A stretch of 64,000 bases of DNA from Bacillota bacterium (GTDB lineage Bacteria; Bacillota; Clostridia; Christensenellales; Aristaeellaceae). The first letter of the stretch is position 1; the number at the start of each line of letters is the position of its first letter. The stretch spans positions 1 through 64,000 of the forward strand of contig JAEYPB010000017.1 in NCBI GenBank assembly GCA_023411175.1. Reading direction: 5' to 3'. Shown in pieces: positions 1 through 7,334 of the stretch. Position numbers and translations under genes: made by a program. The notes under the pieces are model-generated. The model saw nothing but the letters and a program-made list of their open reading frames with translations, ran no database searches and was not told the origin of the DNA.

Positions 1-4
1 CCAT
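1..4 (-). CDS. Start of a downstream gene running off the left edge
   Basis: Only the first codon and one more base are inside the window. On the minus strand an AAGGAG-type ribosome binding site lies just before an ATG at positions 4-2, about 16 bases after the stop of the Rrf2 gene. This looks like the next gene of the rhodanese-Rrf2 operon. Nothing can be said of its product. Confidence 0.4.
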
Positions 5-19
5 CGTGCCTCTCCTTCC

Positions 20-460
20 CTATGCGCCTTCCCTTTTACCGCACGGCTCGCCGCCCGAAAGGCGCGCTTCGACCATGTCCAGCGTAATCCCGGACAGCCT
101 TTCCATACAGGCGCGGTTGAGCTCCGCGTACACCACGTCCATCGCGCCCGCCATACCCGAGGCCACAGCGCAGGGCAAGTCCGGGTTTCCAGGCCGCCAG
201 GAAGGAGAGACCGGCGTTTCCTCCAGCGCCTCGGCGATTTCACGGAGCGTCAGCCGCGACGCTTCCAGATGAAAGCGGTATCCCCCCTCCGCGCCGGGTT
301 TTGCTTCCACCAATCCCGCGCGCCGAAGACGCGCCATCACCTTGCGGATGCGGGCGGGGTTGGTGCATACGTTCTTCGCCAGCGCTTCGCTGTCCCGCGC
401 GCCGCCGTACCTGTCGAGGTACACCAGCGCGTGTACCGCGACCGCGAACTCGCCCGTCAT
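20..460 (-). CDS. Rrf2 family transcriptional regulator
   Basis: A 146-residue protein with the Rrf2 layout: an N-terminal winged helix-turn-helix (about residues 1-65, with the Rrf2-typical 'GLVEAKPGAEGGY' wing) and a C-terminal dimerisation helix. Rrf2 proteins sense redox state, iron-sulfur status or cysteine supply. Cysteines are at 32, 97, 118 and 140. The closely spaced three-cysteine cluster motif of IscR is missing, so I cannot say that it binds an Fe-S cluster. It lies 21 bases after the rhodanese gene on the same strand and probably shares its promoter near 1012-1040. A palindrome at 982-998 in that leader is a candidate site for autoregulation. The family call is solid; the signal sensed is unknown. 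Confidence 0.85.
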   Translation of the reverse strand: MTGEFAVAVHALVYLDRYGGARDSEALAKNVCTNPARIRKVMARLRRAGLVEAKPGAEGGYRFHLEASRLTLREIAEALEETPVSPSWRPGNPDLPCAVASGMAGAMDVVYAELNRACMERLSGITLDMVEARLSGGEPCGKREGA

Positions 461-481
461 GCGCCCACCCCTTTTCGGAGG

Positions 482-964
482 TTACTGCTCCGTCTCATAA
501 GGCCAGTCGATGATGCCGCCGAAATCGTAGACCCCGGTATAGCCCAGCGCCACCAGCTTGTTCGCGGCCTCAGCGCTGCGGCGGCCGGAGCGGCAGTAGA
601 CCAGAATCTCCGCGTCCTTGTCCGCAAGAAGCACCGGCTCCTCACTTCCGATGGTCTCGTTGGGCAGCAGGATCGCGCCGGGGATATGACCGGCGTCGTA
701 CTCCTCCTGGGTGCGCACGTCCAGGATCAGCACTTCATCCCCGCTGTCCATGCGTGCCTTGGCTTCCTCTGGCGTGATCTTACGATATTCCGCGGAAACG
801 GACGTCTCCGCTGGCGCGGACGTCGCGGTCTCCGTTGGCGCGGGCGTCGCCGCCTCCGCCACCGCGACAGGCTGCGCATCGTAAATAAAGTTGTTCCTCA
901 CCGCAGCGCCCGTCGCAGTCAGCACGACCGCAACCGCCAGCGCGATCCAAAGTCCTCTTTTCAT
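482..964 (-). CDS. Secreted or membrane-anchored rhodanese-like protein
   Basis: A 160-residue protein starting at the ATG at 964, which has a GGAGGG site 6 bases upstream; an upstream in-frame ATG (991) falls in the operator palindrome and has no such site. Residues 1-25 form a hydrophobic signal or anchor segment. A Thr/Ala/Pro-rich linker follows (about 36-56), then a single rhodanese domain (60-160). The domain has 'LDVRTQEEYDAGHIPGA' and the active-site loop CRSGRRS with Cys124. Rhodanese domains carry sulfur as a persulfide; here this would occur outside the membrane. First gene of an operon with the Rrf2 regulator. The sulfur donor and acceptor are unknown. Confidence 0.85.
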   Translation of the reverse strand: MKRGLWIALAVAVVLTATGAAVRNNFIYDAQPVAVAEAATPAPTETATSAPAETSVSAEYRKITPEEAKARMDSGDEVLILDVRTQEEYDAGHIPGAILLPNETIGSEEPVLLADKDAEILVYCRSGRRSAEAANKLVALGYTGVYDFGGIIDWPYETEQ

Positions 965-981
965 GCCGAACCCTCCAATCC

Positions 982-998
982 GTAACTTCAATAGTTAC
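982..998. promoter_or_regulatory. Palindromic candidate operator in the rhodanese-Rrf2 leader
   Basis: GTAACTTCAATAGTTAC is an inverted repeat with two perfect 6-base arms around 5 bases. It lies just downstream of the predicted transcription start (about 1005, minus strand) and before the rhodanese ribosome binding site. Its position suits repression, and the Rrf2 protein encoded in the same operon is the natural candidate. This is inferred from position and symmetry only. Confidence 0.5.
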
Positions 999-1011
999 TA
1001 ATTGCAGCTTC

Positions 1012-1040
1012 AGCATACCGCGTCACGGCGGCGCCGTCAA
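1012..1040 (-). promoter_or_regulatory. Sigma-A-like promoter of the rhodanese-Rrf2 operon
   Basis: On the minus strand, TTGACG (1040-1035), a 17-base spacer and TATGCT (1017-1012). The predicted transcription start is near 1005, giving a leader of about 40 bases to the rhodanese ATG at 964. Confidence 0.65.
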
Positions 1041-1076
1041 GCGCATTTTGTGTTAAAGACGGACTATTCGGGTTCG

Positions 1077-1418
1077 TCAGTCCCGCACGATGACCGCGAG
1101 AAACACGAGCTCCTCTTCCCCGTCGTTTGTCACGCTGTGACCGAAGCCGGATGGCGTCGCCATTGTATCCCCGGCGCTGACGCGCGCCGCCACCCCGTTG
1201 TCGTCCACCGTGCCGTAGCCGGAAATGAAGTGAAACAGCTCCGTCTCGTTCTCGTGTACATGGTAGCCGATGGAAGAGCCCGGCTCGAGGCGAATCATCG
1301 AGAACAGCCTGAGATTCTTCGGAAGCTCGCCCGCAAGCCCGGTCAGGTTCGCCGCACCGTCGCCGCCGCGCATGTGCTCGCGCCGTTCGCTGAGATGAGT
1401 TTCGTTCTTATAGATCAT
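1077..1418 (-). CDS. Small cupin-domain protein
   Basis: A 113-residue single-domain cupin. The first metal-binding motif is visible at about residues 52-70 (GYHVHENETELFHFISGYG, with two His and a Glu). The second motif lies around PSGFGHSVTN, supplying another His. Such small cupins bind a metal and act as oxygenases, isomerases or ligand sensors; the substrate cannot be told. It starts 24 bases after the Crp/Fnr gene with an AAAGGAG site 7 bases upstream, so the two are probably one operon. Linkage to a Crp/Fnr regulator and hcp hints at a nitrosative or oxygen stress context, which is inference. Confidence 0.75.
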   Translation of the reverse strand: MIYKNETHLSERREHMRGGDGAANLTGLAGELPKNLRLFSMIRLEPGSSIGYHVHENETELFHFISGYGTVDDNGVAARVSAGDTMATPSGFGHSVTNDGEEELVFLAVIVRD

Positions 1419-1442
1419 GGGAATGCTCCTTTCAATCTTTGC

Positions 1443-2099
1443 CTAGCGCCGTTTCGTACCCCGGTCCCGCCGGAGGAACGTGAAGCGGTTCTTATCATAG
1501 TCCAGAATTCCTTCGGCCTTGAGCTTTGAGAGCTCCGCCGACATGGCGCTTCGATCGACGCACAGGTAGTCCGCCATCTCCTGCCGGTTGAACGGTACGG
1601 AGAAATCCCTTGCGCCCGCCTCCCGCGCCCTGTCGGACAGGTAGGACAGGAGCTTGTCCCGGGTGGAGCGCCGGGAGAGGTGTCGGATCTTCGTGCCCAG
1701 CAGGATGTTCTTCCGGGCGAGAACCGCCATCAGGTTTTCGATCAGCCGCGTGTGGAAGGGGCAGGCGGCCGGGCAGGTGACGACGATCCGGGCGACATCG
1801 ATCAGCAGGATGTCGCAGTCGGCCGCCGCCTCGACGCTAAAGGGCAGCTTCTCCGCGCCCGCGCAGGCAAAGGCCTCGCCGAACATGTCCCCCTCCTCCA
1901 TCCTGCCGATGATGGTGCGGTTGCCCATCGGGTCCTCGGCGATCACCTGCACAACGCCTTCGCGCACAAGGCCCACCGCGGGCTTGTCGCCGGCGGCCAG
2001 CACGAGCTCGCCTTTTTTGTAACGGCGGCCGACCGCTTGAAGACAGCCCAGCAGGCTTTCCCGCTCCGCGTCATCGATGCCCGAAAACAAATGCTCCAC
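1443..2099 (-). CDS. Crp/Fnr family transcriptional regulator
   Basis: A 218-residue protein. It has an N-terminal cyclic-nucleotide-binding-like beta roll (about 1-115, with 'GDMFGEAFACAG'), a dimerisation helix and a C-terminal winged helix-turn-helix (about 165-210, with 'FNRQEMADYLCVDRSAMSAELSKL'). The start is a GTG at 2099 with AAGGAG 7 bases upstream. It is divergent from the Fe-S protein and hcp. In many anaerobes a Crp/Fnr-type protein (HcpR) controls hcp in response to nitric oxide or nitrite, and the operator geometry at 2112-2127 fits that role here. The cysteines near residues 108-112 are not in the classic FNR N-terminal position. The HcpR-like role is an inference. Confidence 0.82.
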   Translation of the reverse strand: MEHLFSGIDDAERESLLGCLQAVGRRYKKGELVLAAGDKPAVGLVREGVVQVIAEDPMGNRTIIGRMEEGDMFGEAFACAGAEKLPFSVEAAADCDILLIDVARIVVTCPAACPFHTRLIENLMAVLARKNILLGTKIRHLSRRSTRDKLLSYLSDRAREAGARDFSVPFNRQEMADYLCVDRSAMSAELSKLKAEGILDYDKNRFTFLRRDRGTKRR

Positions 2100-2111
2100 A
2101 AAAGTTCTCCT

Positions 2112-2127
2112 TGTTGTAAATCCAACA
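2112..2127. promoter_or_regulatory. Candidate Crp/Fnr operator between the regulator and hcp
   Basis: TGTTG-N6-CAACA is a perfect inverted repeat with a Crp/Fnr-like span. Its centre (2119.5) is about 41.5 bases before the start predicted for the plus-strand promoter, the classic class II activator position. It also lies just after the predicted start for the divergent Crp/Fnr gene, where it could give autorepression. No binding data are available. Confidence 0.55.
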
Positions 2128-2154
2128 GACAGTCCGGCTGTATTGTACTAAAAT
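2126..2154 (+). promoter_or_regulatory. Activator-dependent-looking promoter for the Fe-S protein and hcp
   Basis: TAAAAT (2149-2154) is preceded at 17 bases by a poor -35 element, CAGACA (2126-2131), which overlaps the last two bases of the operator palindrome. A weak -35 with an operator at about -41.5 is typical of class II Crp/Fnr activation. Confidence 0.5.
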
Positions 2155-2170
2155 AAGGCCGTAAAGTCAA
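2142..2170 (-). promoter_or_regulatory. Sigma-A-like promoter of the Crp/Fnr gene
   Basis: On the minus strand, TTGACT (2170-2165), a 17-base spacer and TACAAT (2147-2142). It overlaps the divergent hcp promoter, so the two may compete for polymerase. The predicted start near 2135 leaves a 36-base leader. Confidence 0.65.
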
Positions 2171-2183
2171 GGAGGTATTCAAG

Positions 2184-2951
2184 ATGAAACGAAAGATCAT
2201 TCACATAGACGAAGAGAAATGCAATGGCTGCGGCGCATGCGCGGCGGCCTGTCACGAAGGCGCCATCGAGATGGTGGACGGCAAGGCGCGCCTGACGCGC
2301 GAGGACTACTGCGACGGCCTCGGCGACTGCCTGCCCGCCTGCCCCACCGGCGCGATCACCTTCGAGGAGCGGGAAGCCCCCGCCTACGACGCCGCCGCGG
2401 TGGCCGCGGCGATGGCTTCGAGGCCTTCAGCGCCCCATGCAGCCCACGGCGGATGCCCTGGCTCCATGTCAAAAACCATCGAACGACCCGCCGCCCATCA
2501 CGGCGGATGCCCCGGCTCCATGGCAAAGCGCATTGACCGCACGGCGGACGCCGCACCGGAAGCGGCTTCGCAGGCCGCGCCCGCCAGTCAGCTGAACCAG
2601 TGGCCCGTACAGATCAAGCTGGTCCCGGTCAGCGCGCCCTACTTTGAAAACGCCAACCTTTTGATCGCGGCGGATTGCACCGCTTACACCTACGCCGACT
2701 TCCACCGCCGCTTCATGAAGAACCACGTCACGCTGATCGGCTGCCCAAAGCTGGACAGCGGCGACTACGCCGACAAGCTGACAGCGATCCTCGCGCACAA
2801 CAACATCCGCCGCGTCACGGTGGTGCGCATGGAGGTTCCCTGCTGCGGTGGCATCGTACACGCGGTAATGGATGCCCTGAAGCGCAGCGGCAAGATGATC
2901 CCCTGGCAGGTCGTAACGCTGTCCACGGACGGCGAGGTCATCGACGAATAA
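2184..2951 (+). CDS. Ferredoxin-domain iron-sulfur protein preceding hcp
   Basis: A 255-residue protein. Residues 1-60 form a bacterial ferredoxin domain: the first motif is complete (C13, C16, C19, C23), while the second is C43-x5-C49-x3-C53 and lacks one usual cysteine. A linker carries two copies of HGGCPGSM (88-95 and 106-113). The C-terminal part (about 140-255) has C165, C187 and an adjacent pair C220-C221, which may hold another metal. It ends 30 bases before hcp and shares its promoter, so it is a plausible electron donor to Hcp. That role is inferred from context, and the function of the repeated HGGCPGSM is unknown to me. The start has GGAGG 8 bases upstream. Confidence 0.8.
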   Translation: MKRKIIHIDEEKCNGCGACAAACHEGAIEMVDGKARLTREDYCDGLGDCLPACPTGAITFEEREAPAYDAAAVAAAMASRPSAPHAAHGGCPGSMSKTIERPAAHHGGCPGSMAKRIDRTADAAPEAASQAAPASQLNQWPVQIKLVPVSAPYFENANLLIAADCTAYTYADFHRRFMKNHVTLIGCPKLDSGDYADKLTAILAHNNIRRVTVVRMEVPCCGGIVHAVMDALKRSGKMIPWQVVTLSTDGEVIDE

Positions 2952-2981
2952 CGTGCAGATAAAAAGAGGAGGATTTCATTC

Positions 2982-4544
2982 ATGAGTATGTTTTGCTATC
3001 AATGTGAGCAGGTCGCGGGCGGCAAGGCCTGCACCGGTCGTCAAGGCGTTTGCGGCAAGAGTGACGAAGTGGCCCTAGACCAGGATGCGTTGACCCGCGC
3101 GCTGATCGCGCTGGCGGTCGCCGCGGGCGCTTCCCCCCGCCCCGCCTCGGTACGCCTGATGGTGGACGGCCTTTTCACCGCCGTGACCAACGTAAGCTTT
3201 GAAAGCGAAAGCATCCACGCGCTGACCACCGAAGTCGAGCGCGAGATCGCCGCCATCGGCGGCAAGGCGCCCGTGAACGACGACGGCCCGCTCTCCCTGT
3301 GGACGGAGAACGAGGACGTGCGCTCGCTGAAGTCCCTGATCCTTCTTGGCCTTCGCGGCACCGCCGCCTACGCCGCCCACGCCCACGCGCTGGGCCTTGA
3401 GGACGACCAGGTCAACGCCTTCTTCTTCGAGGGGCTTCGCGCCGTCGGGAACCCGGATGCCGGCATCGATACGCTTCTGCCGCTGACGCTCAAGACCGGC
3501 GAAATCAACCTTCGCTGCATGGAGCTTTTGGATAAAGCCAACACCTCCGCGTACGGCACGCCCGTTCCGACCGAGGTTCCCCTTTCCGTCGAGAAGGGCC
3601 CTTTCATCGTGATCTCCGGCCACGACCTGAAGGACCTTGAGCTGCTCCTCCAGCAGACCGACGGCCGCGGCGTAAATATCTACACCCATGGCGAAATGCT
3701 GCCCGCCCACGGCTACCCGAAGCTGAAGGCCTACAAGCATCTGAAAGGCAACTTCGGCACCGCCTGGCAGAACCAGCAGACGGAATTTGACGGCGTTCCC
3801 GCCGCGTTCCTGTTCACCACCAACTGCCTGATGCCGGTGAAGCCCAGCTATGCCGACCGCGTCTACACCACCGGCCTCGTGGCCTACCCCGGCCTCGTCA
3901 AAATCGGCGAAGACAAGAATTTTGAACCGGTGATCCAGAAGGCGCTCGAACTGGGCGGCTACAGAGAGGACCGCCCGATGACCGGCATCAACGGCGGCTC
4001 CACGGTGACCACCGGCTTCGGCTGGGGCACGGTGATGGGTGCCGCCGGTCAGGTGATCGACGCGGTAAAGGGTGGCAAACTCCGCCACATCTTCCTGGTG
4101 GGCGGCTGCGACGGCGCGCGCCCCGGCCGCAACTACTACACCGACTTCGTGGAGAAATCCCCCGAAGATACCATCGTCCTGACGCTGGCCTGCGGCAAGT
4201 TCCGCTTCAACGACATGGACTTGGGCACCGTGGCGGGCCTCCCGCGCCTGATGGACATGGGCCAGTGCAACGACGCCTTCTCCGCCATCAAGGTGGCGGT
4301 GGCGCTGGCGGAGGCCTTCGGCTGCGGCGTCAACGACCTGCCGCTGACCCTCGTGCTCTCTTGGTATGAGCAGAAGGCCGTGGCGATCCTCCTGACCCTT
4401 CTGGCGCTGGGCGTGAAGAACATCCGCCTCGGGCCGACGCTGCCCGCCTTCGTTTCGCCCACGATCCTCTCCTACCTCGTGGAGCACTACGGCATCGCGC
4501 CGACCACCACCGCCGAAGCCGACCTCAAGGCGATTCTCGGATAG
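2982..4544 (+). CDS. hcp: Hybrid cluster protein (hydroxylamine reductase)
   Basis: A 520-residue cytoplasmic Fe-S protein. The N-terminal cysteines C5, C8, C17 and C24 ('FCYQCEQ' and 'GVCGK') form the cubane ligand set of Hcp. The hybrid-cluster region has the expected conserved blocks, for example 'GHDLKDLELLLQQT', 'YTHGEMLPAHGYP', 'FTTNCLMP' and 'LVGGCDGARPGRNYY'. Hcp reduces hydroxylamine to ammonia in vitro and is tied to nitric oxide detoxification and protein S-nitrosylation in anaerobes. It follows an Fe-S partner and lies divergent to a Crp/Fnr regulator. The start has an AGGAGG site. A hairpin at 4559-4587 follows the stop. Confidence 0.96.
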   Translation: MSMFCYQCEQVAGGKACTGRQGVCGKSDEVALDQDALTRALIALAVAAGASPRPASVRLMVDGLFTAVTNVSFESESIHALTTEVEREIAAIGGKAPVNDDGPLSLWTENEDVRSLKSLILLGLRGTAAYAAHAHALGLEDDQVNAFFFEGLRAVGNPDAGIDTLLPLTLKTGEINLRCMELLDKANTSAYGTPVPTEVPLSVEKGPFIVISGHDLKDLELLLQQTDGRGVNIYTHGEMLPAHGYPKLKAYKHLKGNFGTAWQNQQTEFDGVPAAFLFTTNCLMPVKPSYADRVYTTGLVAYPGLVKIGEDKNFEPVIQKALELGGYREDRPMTGINGGSTVTTGFGWGTVMGAAGQVIDAVKGGKLRHIFLVGGCDGARPGRNYYTDFVEKSPEDTIVLTLACGKFRFNDMDLGTVAGLPRLMDMGQCNDAFSAIKVAVALAEAFGCGVNDLPLTLVLSWYEQKAVAILLTLLALGVKNIRLGPTLPAFVSPTILSYLVEHYGIAPTTTAEADLKAILG

Positions 4545-4558
4545 AATTCTTCTCATGC

Positions 4559-4587
4559 AGCTGGCCGCCGTTTTACGGCGGCCAGCT
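4559..4587 (+). terminator. Probable terminator after hcp
   Basis: A 12-base-pair GC-rich hairpin (AGCTGGCCGCCG, loop TTTTA, complementary arm) begins 15 bases after the hcp stop. The following T run is short (TTTG), so termination may be incomplete. Confidence 0.6.
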
Positions 4588-4615
4588 TTGCACGCTCAGG
4601 ACGCAAAAATCACTC

Positions 4616-4644
4616 TTTACAGTTTCGGCAGACTGCGGTACCAT
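4616..4644 (+). promoter_or_regulatory. Sigma-A-like promoter of the helical-repeat protein gene
   Basis: TTTACA (4616-4621), a 17-base spacer and TACCAT (4639-4644). The -10 box contains the first in-frame ATG (4643), which rules that codon out as the start and supports the GTG at 4670. Confidence 0.65.
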
Positions 4645-4669
4645 GCTGTCAGAAAAAGGAGGGATTGCC

Positions 4670-5284
4670 GTGACCCTGGACGCGCTCATTTCCATCCCCA
4701 AGGAGGACATCCCCTCCGCGGCGGAGGCGCTGGATGCGGCGGACATCGGCGCGCTTGTAAAACTGCTGGAGGAGAAGGCCGATGCGCCGCGCTATCAGGC
4801 ATTGCTCCTTCTAGCGGACCGGTCTGAGCGCCACCCGGACGTGTTTCCATACTGGCCGCGCTTCGTCGCAAAGCTTTCGAACGAAAACTCGTACCAGCGT
4901 TCCATCGGCATCCTGCTCCTGGCGGCGAACGCCCGGTGGGCGGAGGCCAGCGAACTAGACGAGTGCCTCCCCCTCTGCCTTCGGCTGATCGGCGACGAAA
5001 AGCCCGTCACAGCGCGGCAGGTCATTTCGTCACTGACAGAAATCGCCCGGTCGCAACCCTCCTGTGCGATGCCCGTCGTCCGGGCGTTGGCGGAGCATGA
5101 CGTGTTTTCCGTCCGGGAAAGCATGCGAAAGAGCATCCTGCTGGACATCTGCCGCGCGCTCCTCAAGCTGCGGCGGCTGCCTGGGGTTCGATCCATTGCC
5201 GATTCGCGCCTGACGGACGCGCTTTCCGGCGAAATCCTGGATAAGGCGTCAAAAAAAGAAATCCGCGGGGCGATGGAAGCCTGA
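4670..5284 (+). CDS. Uncharacterised all-helical (HEAT-like) protein
   Basis: A 204-residue protein starting at GTG 4670, with AGGAGGG 6 bases upstream. There is no signal peptide or membrane segment, so it is cytoplasmic. It looks all-alpha, with helix pairs and alternating Leu/Ala patterns such as 'ALVKLLEEKADAPRYQALLLLADRSE' split over residues about 24-50, and 'SYQRSIGILLLAANARW' and 'RQVISSLTEIARSQP' further on. This resembles HEAT or armadillo-type repeats, which usually mediate protein contacts. I do not recognise a named family. It has its own promoter and no operon partners, and converges on the peptidase gene. Confidence 0.7.
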   Translation: MTLDALISIPKEDIPSAAEALDAADIGALVKLLEEKADAPRYQALLLLADRSERHPDVFPYWPRFVAKLSNENSYQRSIGILLLAANARWAEASELDECLPLCLRLIGDEKPVTARQVISSLTEIARSQPSCAMPVVRALAEHDVFSVRESMRKSILLDICRALLKLRRLPGVRSIADSRLTDALSGEILDKASKKEIRGAMEA

Positions 5285-5314
5285 TCGGCCGCCATCGCTC
5301 CGGGCATCCACGCA

Positions 5315-6511
5315 TTATTCAGTTTCCGGCGGCGCGCTCATGCAGGTTGAAAGGGTGTAGCGCCCGGAGCTCGGGTTTGCGCCGCTGTTTTCCAGCGTCT
5401 CCAGATCGTTGAAGTGCCACCATTCGGAGGCCAGTGGCGTCAGCCCCGCATCGGTACAATAGCGCTGCAACCTGAGCGCCGCGGCGTTCATCGCGCGGGA
5501 CGGCTCGGCTTTGCGCCACGCGGTACGGGATCGGGCGCTGACCGGTACGGCGAACGCCGCGGCCGCAGCGCTCAATTCATGCATGGCGGTGGGCATTTTG
5601 TAACGATTCGATTCCGTCACGACGGTGTAGCCGTAGCGCCCCGAAACCGCCTGCACCGTGGCGTTCACCTTTGCGAGGCTCACGTCTATCGCGCCGCCCC
5701 GCTGATGGTTGGATAGCCTCGTCGAAGCAAACCACGAAAGCGACCAGGGCGACGTTGTAATGCCCTTTCGCACGGTTTCGTTCTCCGCTGCCAACTTTTC
5801 CAGCGCGCGAACCACCTTCATCTGCACATCATAAGGGCGGTATGCCTCGTAGATCACCAGCGTCTCGCTGTTCGAAAGGGCGGCGCGCTGCGCCTTGTAG
5901 ATCTTCTTTGCCATAGGGTAGAGTACGGGCATGATGAACTGGCGCGCACCCAGACGGTCGTTTTTCTGCTTTCCGGGGTACAGCCCGTGGCCTGTGATGC
6001 CGGGAAGCGCCGCGCCGGAGGCTCGTATGATGGATGCGTAGGTATTTGTGGCGTCGTATACGATGGACGGAATGACATCCGGCAGGTTGATCAGGCAATA
6101 GCGGCTCTCAACCCAACCCTCGGCGCCTTCCGTCTGTACCCGAAACCAACCGCCGGATTCCTGAAGTACCCGAAAGGGCGCGCCCGCGGAGAGCGACGCG
6201 GTGCTCGCCGCGCCGGGCGCGGGGCTGATCCTCAGCTTCATCGCGACGGACGCGTAGCCGGACGACCCCGCCACGGGCAACTCGAAGCCGATGGCCTTGA
6301 GCGGCGCGGGCGTGGCAGTCGGCGCGGGCGTCGGCTGGATTGTGGGGGTAGGCTCGGTTGTGGGTGCGGGCGTGGCGACCGGTGTCGGCGTCTGCGTCGG
6401 TGCGAGCCCTGGCGGTGGCGCGGAAGGCCTGAGCATCAAAGCAAGCGCCAACAGGATGAGCGCCAAAACCACGCCTAGGAGAATCCAGCCCCTTTTCCCC
6501 GGTTTTCGCAT
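5315..6511 (-). CDS. Membrane-anchored SH3b / M15 family D,D-peptidase
   Basis: A 398-residue cell-envelope protein. An N-terminal membrane segment (about 9-27) is followed by a Pro/Thr-rich wall-spanning linker (30-70), a bacterial SH3 domain (about 85-140) and a C-terminal peptidase M15 domain (about 150-390). The zinc site is clear: SNHQRGGAID gives H269 and D276, and SEWWHF gives E363 and H366; R225 in 'YEAYRP' matches the family's arginine. The arrangement is nearest to D-Ala-D-Ala dipeptidases or carboxypeptidases (VanX/VanY types), acting on peptidoglycan stem peptides. No resistance genes are adjacent, so a housekeeping wall role is likelier. ATG 6511 has a GAGGGG site. Confidence 0.85.
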   Translation of the reverse strand: MRKPGKRGWILLGVVLALILLALALMLRPSAPPPGLAPTQTPTPVATPAPTTEPTPTIQPTPAPTATPAPLKAIGFELPVAGSSGYASVAMKLRISPAPGAASTASLSAGAPFRVLQESGGWFRVQTEGAEGWVESRYCLINLPDVIPSIVYDATNTYASIIRASGAALPGITGHGLYPGKQKNDRLGARQFIMPVLYPMAKKIYKAQRAALSNSETLVIYEAYRPYDVQMKVVRALEKLAAENETVRKGITTSPWSLSWFASTRLSNHQRGGAIDVSLAKVNATVQAVSGRYGYTVVTESNRYKMPTAMHELSAAAAAFAVPVSARSRTAWRKAEPSRAMNAAALRLQRYCTDAGLTPLASEWWHFNDLETLENSGANPSSGRYTLSTCMSAPPETE

Positions 6512-6600
6512 CGACTTCCCCTCGCTTTCACCCCTCGTCCGGGTTCATTCTTCCCCGGTCGGCGCTGCCAATGCACAGAAGAAAGCGCGATCGAAAACTG

Positions 6601-6645
6601 GAAAAGGAAACCGGCCTCACGCTTGGAGTGACCGGTTTCCTTTTC
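6601..6645 (-). terminator. Terminator of the GNAT gene
   Basis: Arms GAAAAGGAAACCGG (6601-6614) and its complement (6632-6645) form a 14-base-pair stem with a 17-base loop. On the minus strand the stem ends in a T-rich stretch. It lies 40 bases beyond the GNAT stop. Confidence 0.65.
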
Positions 6646-6684
6646 GATTGTCCGGTTGCCGCGCGGCGTCCCGGCGTAAGCCGC

Positions 6685-7206
6685 TTAATCGTCCGCCGCG
6701 CTGATCTCAAGTGCATAGATCGCGCGCGGCTGTCCGCCGGACTCGATGATCTTCTCCAGCCGGAAGCCCCGGCTTTCAAGGAGCTGGCGCGCCAACGCGT
6801 TCTCCAGCCGAGTCGTGGTCATGAAGCGGTCCACGCGCTCAGGAAACGTCTCAAGCGCCATTTGGAACAACTTACTTCCGACGCCCTTTTTGCGGTGCTC
6901 CGGCGCGATGATCATGGTGTTGAAGTGGCCGACCCGGTCCAACATCCCGTCCGAAAAGCCCAGATGCCGTCCGAGGTTCATCTTCGCAAGATGTCCGGGC
7001 ACCGAACAGGTGATGAAACCAGCCATCTCCCCGCCAGAAAATGCACCGAAGGCGAAGTTCTCGAACTGAAAAGCGCGCTCAATCAACGCGCGGCTGCTGG
7101 GTATGAATATCTGCTTGTCGTGTGCCCAGCACCGCTGCTGCAGTTCCAATATCTGATCGACGCTGCCCGCATCCAGGCGGGCGTACCCAATTTCCATCTG
7201 CCTCAC
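6685..7206 (-). CDS. GNAT family N-acetyltransferase
   Basis: A 173-residue protein with the GNAT fold. The acetyl-CoA loop is visible in 'MIIAPEHRKKGVGSKLF' (about residues 98-114), and the C-terminal part has 'ARQLLESRGFRLEKII', typical of motif B. These enzymes transfer an acetyl group to an amine; the substrate cannot be predicted. The start is either the GTG at 7206 or the ATG at 7197; neither has a strong ribosome binding site. It stands alone between two terminators. Confidence 0.8.
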   Translation of the reverse strand: MRQMEIGYARLDAGSVDQILELQQRCWAHDKQIFIPSSRALIERAFQFENFAFGAFSGGEMAGFITCSVPGHLAKMNLGRHLGFSDGMLDRVGHFNTMIIAPEHRKKGVGSKLFQMALETFPERVDRFMTTTRLENALARQLLESRGFRLEKIIESGGQPRAIYALEISAADD

Positions 7207-7285
7207 GCTCGCTTATCAGAATGCGCACATACCTATAGCCCAAATTATGCGCTTACCGCGGGCGTGGTTCGAGTCGAATATCTAT

Positions 7286-7313
7286 AGAAAAACGCCCCGG
7301 CATTGCCGGGGCG
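7286..7313 (-). terminator. Terminator of the pyrR-uracil permease operon
   Basis: CGCCCCGGC (7293-7301), loop ATT and GCCGGGGCG (7305-7313). Read on the minus strand it is followed by TTTTTC, a textbook intrinsic terminator 20 bases past the permease stop. Confidence 0.88.
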
Positions 7314-7334
7314 TATACCTGTAGACCGTTTGAT

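Noticed and set aside
3075..4556. Long open frame antisense to hcp (over 490 codons)
   Set aside because: It mirrors the hcp codon pattern, has no ribosome site and a His/Val/Gly-rich composition typical of antisense frames in GC-rich DNA.
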